Source of the DNA: Burkholderiales bacterium
GTDB lineage: Bacteria; Pseudomonadota; Gammaproteobacteria; Burkholderiales; SG8-39
Assembly: GCA_014860445.1 (NCBI GenBank)
Contig: JACZJT010000023.1
Span: forward strand, 106,218 to 170,217
Direction of reading: 5' to 3'
Length of the DNA stretch: 64,000 nt
Shown piece after piece: positions 62,394-64,000 of this stretch (the stretch's first letter is position 1; each line of letters opens with the position of its first letter). The position numbers and the translations under genes were made by a program. The notes under the pieces were generated by a model. The model saw only the letters and a list, made by a program, of their open reading frames with translations, had not been told where the DNA came from and did not search any database.

Positions 62394-64000
62394 ATGGCCG
62401 CCACCAAACTGACCCGCGCTTATCCGCCGCTGATTTCCCGCTATTGGCGTTTTCTATTCGTCGCCATGCTGGCGCTGCTGCACCTCACAGCAATGCGCGG
62501 CGTGGAAGATTTCTGGGCGCGCGCGTTGATGCTTGCCCACTTCGGATTGTTCATTCTGTGGCAGCCGTTCATGCGAGCGGAACAGCGTCTGAGCGGGTCG
62601 CAGCTCCTGGTCATCGCGCTCGTCTGCGTGCTCGTCCTGTTTTTATGGAACTGGTGGTTGATGCTGTTGTGGCTGGGCCTGCTTGCCGGCGTGGTCGGCG
62701 GCAAGGTGTTCATGTTCCAGGAGCGCTGGCAGCGATATTTCCATCTGACCGTGCTGCTCTACCTGGTAGCGCTGCTGCTGATCTGGGTTTTCCCGAAGTT
62801 GCTGCCCGCGGTTTCGCAGTCGGAGGCACTGACGCAATTCACCCAGTACGGCCTGCCGCTGCTGTTCCTGCTCCTGCTGTTCATGCCCGCCAAGGCCGAA
62901 ACCAGCGAGACGCCGCAGGTGGTGGACTTCTTCTACAGCGCGTTTTTGTTCATGATCATCGCGCTGCTGGTGCTGGGCAGTTTCGCTTTCATGACGCTGG
63001 GCAAGCTGAGCTATCCGCTGGCACTCACATACAGCCTGCTGACGCTGGCCGCAATCCTGATGTTGCTGGGACTCACCTGGAATCCGCGTGCGGGTTTCTC
63101 TGGACTGGGCATGCTGTTTTCGCGTTACCTGCTGTCGGTGGGCCTGCCGTTCGAGCAATGGTTGTATTTTCTCGCCGAGCTATCGCAGGCGGAATTGCAG
63201 CCGGAACGTTTTTTACGCCAGGCCTGTGCCGGTATGGGCAAGCTGCCCTGGGTCAGCGGCGGCACGTGGCGCAGTTCCGCCTACAGCGGAGAATTCGGAC
63301 AACCGAACAAGAACACGGTGGAATACGCCGATCGGGAACTGCAGCTGCGTGTCTATACACAGTACGACCTGAGCCCGGCGTTAAGCTGGCACTTTCAGCT
63401 GCTGGGCCAGATGCTGGGGGAGTTCTACACGGCCAAGCTGCGCGAGCAGAAACTGCAGCAGCAGTCCTACGTGCAGGCCGTGCACGAGACCGGTGCGCGC
63501 ATGACGCATGACGTCAAGAATCTGCTGCAGTCGCTCAATGTGCTTTGTGCGGCGGCGGAGCAGGAAGACGGCCGTTCCGACGAATTGCAGGCGCTGATGC
63601 GGCGCCAATTACCGGTGATTACGCAGCGCTTGCAGCAGACCCTGGACAAGCTGCGTCAGCCCGAAAACGACACCAGCAGTGCGGTGACGGCGCGAGACTG
63701 GTGGAACGGTTTGCAGGGTAACTACACCGGACAGAACATCGAGTTTCGCGACGGTGGTGTTCGCGCGAACGCCGAATTGCCGGGAGAGCTGTTCGATAGC
63801 GCGGCCGACAACCTGATTCAAAACGCGCTGGCGAAGCGCAGGCAGCAGGGCGATTTTCCGATCAGCGTCGGCTTTGCCTGCGACGACACTGTCCGCATGG
63901 AAGTCAGCGACGCCGGAAATGCGATCGCGCCGGAAATCGCCGCCGAACTGCTGCGCGGACCGGTCCCTTCGGAAAGCGGTCTCGGGATAGGGCTGTACCA
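62394..64000 (+). CDS. Membrane sensor histidine kinase (partial, runs off the window)
   Basis: Open from ATG 62394 to the last base, 535 codons seen. About seven or eight hydrophobic helices fill residues 15-260 (e.g. LLVIALVCVLVLFLWNWWL). The kinase part has the phosphoacceptor His in MTHDVKNLLQSL, N-box DNLIQNAL and the start of the G box in SGLGIGLY. The HDxKN form is shared with PrsK-like kinases. The partner response regulator would lie beyond 64000. It is divergent from the ABC permease gene. Confidence 0.85.
   Translation, partial: MAATKLTRAYPPLISRYWRFLFVAMLALLHLTAMRGVEDFWARALMLAHFGLFILWQPFMRAEQRLSGSQLLVIALVCVLVLFLWNWWLMLLWLGLLAGVVGGKVFMFQERWQRYFHLTVLLYLVALLLIWVFPKLLPAVSQSEALTQFTQYGLPLLFLLLLFMPAKAETSETPQVVDFFYSAFLFMIIALLVLGSFAFMTLGKLSYPLALTYSLLTLAAILMLLGLTWNPRAGFSGLGMLFSRYLLSVGLPFEQWLYFLAELSQAELQPERFLRQACAGMGKLPWVSGGTWRSSAYSGEFGQPNKNTVEYADRELQLRVYTQYDLSPALSWHFQLLGQMLGEFYTAKLREQKLQQQSYVQAVHETGARMTHDVKNLLQSLNVLCAAAEQEDGRSDELQALMRRQLPVITQRLQQTLDKLRQPENDTSSAVTARDWWNGLQGNYTGQNIEFRDGGVRANAELPGELFDSAADNLIQNALAKRRQQGDFPISVGFACDDTVRMEVSDAGNAIAPEIAAELLRGPVPSESGLGIGLY

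Noticed and set aside
62288..63511. A 407-codon plus-strand frame within the sensor kinase gene
   Set aside because: It is out of frame with the kinase motifs (HDVKN, DNLIQNAL) that occupy another frame; composition is Ala/Arg biased as in shadows.

Overview
The window is GC-rich, densely coded bacterial DNA that reads as a betaproteobacterium. The evidence is the block kdsD-kdsC-lptC-lptA-lptB-rpoN-hpf-ptsN-hprK-rapZ (an HPr kinase beside a nitrogen-type PTS protein is typical of that class), the order yicC-gmk-rpoZ-spoT, a CueR/CsoR copper pair, a SorAB-type sulfite dehydrogenase and an aromatic acyl-CoA catabolic cluster. No species is claimed.

Layout. 1-6452: end of a ferredoxin-domain protein, a class-V PLP enzyme, dinB, an unknown gene, a DnaQ-like exonuclease and a 3-hydroxybenzoate 6-hydroxylase-like flavoprotein. 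6449-8751 (minus): mutY, tRNA-Gly(CCC) and a LysR regulator. 9257-12694: a P2A-type Ca2+ ATPase fused to a universal stress domain. 12714-17984: copper region, with a zinc-ribbon membrane protein divergent from copA-copZ-csoR-MFS; a 41-bp perfect palindrome covers the copA promoter. 18173-19914: thiS, thiG, trmB. 20432-21460: a second copper-type unit, in which a CueR-type promoter drives a His-rich DUF4396-like membrane protein and cueR. 21547-23564: a barstar-like gene and sorAB. 23662-31516 (minus): a run kinase-phosphatase-rph-rdgB-hemW-lemA-M48 peptidase-haloacid dehalogenase. 31714-35633: yicC, gmk, rpoZ, spoT. 35693-43581: thioesterase, alpha/beta hydrolase, omega-aminotransferase, amidase, dienelactone hydrolase, acyl-CoA dehydrogenase and 2-aminobenzoate/benzoate-CoA ligase. 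43627-52462 (minus): ubiX, rapZ, psiF-like gene and the conserved ptsN/rpoN/lpt/kds block. 52536-54518: CPA2 antiporter. 54519-58059: accessory toxin-antitoxin islet. 58060-60646 (minus): a PglL-type O-oligosaccharyltransferase and a type IV pilin with a sigma-54 promoter. 60797-64000: a membrane-anchored unknown, an ABC-2 permease and a divergent sensor kinase that runs off the end.

The most unusual part is the islet 54519-58059. It holds a HipA/YjjJ-like toxin, an orphan FitA-like antitoxin, a truncated and frameshifted gene remnant and a HigBA-like pair. It sits exactly at the 3' end of the antiporter gene. Two further copies of that 3' end lie inside it and at its far border, which suggests that the gene end acts as a recurrent insertion target.

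Other points worth a second look are the ATPase-Usp fusion with an intact internal ribosome-binding site, the CueR-controlled DUF4396 protein, and the pilin promoter with a flanking inverted repeat in a window that also encodes RpoN. All assignments were made by reading the sequence; no database search was run.
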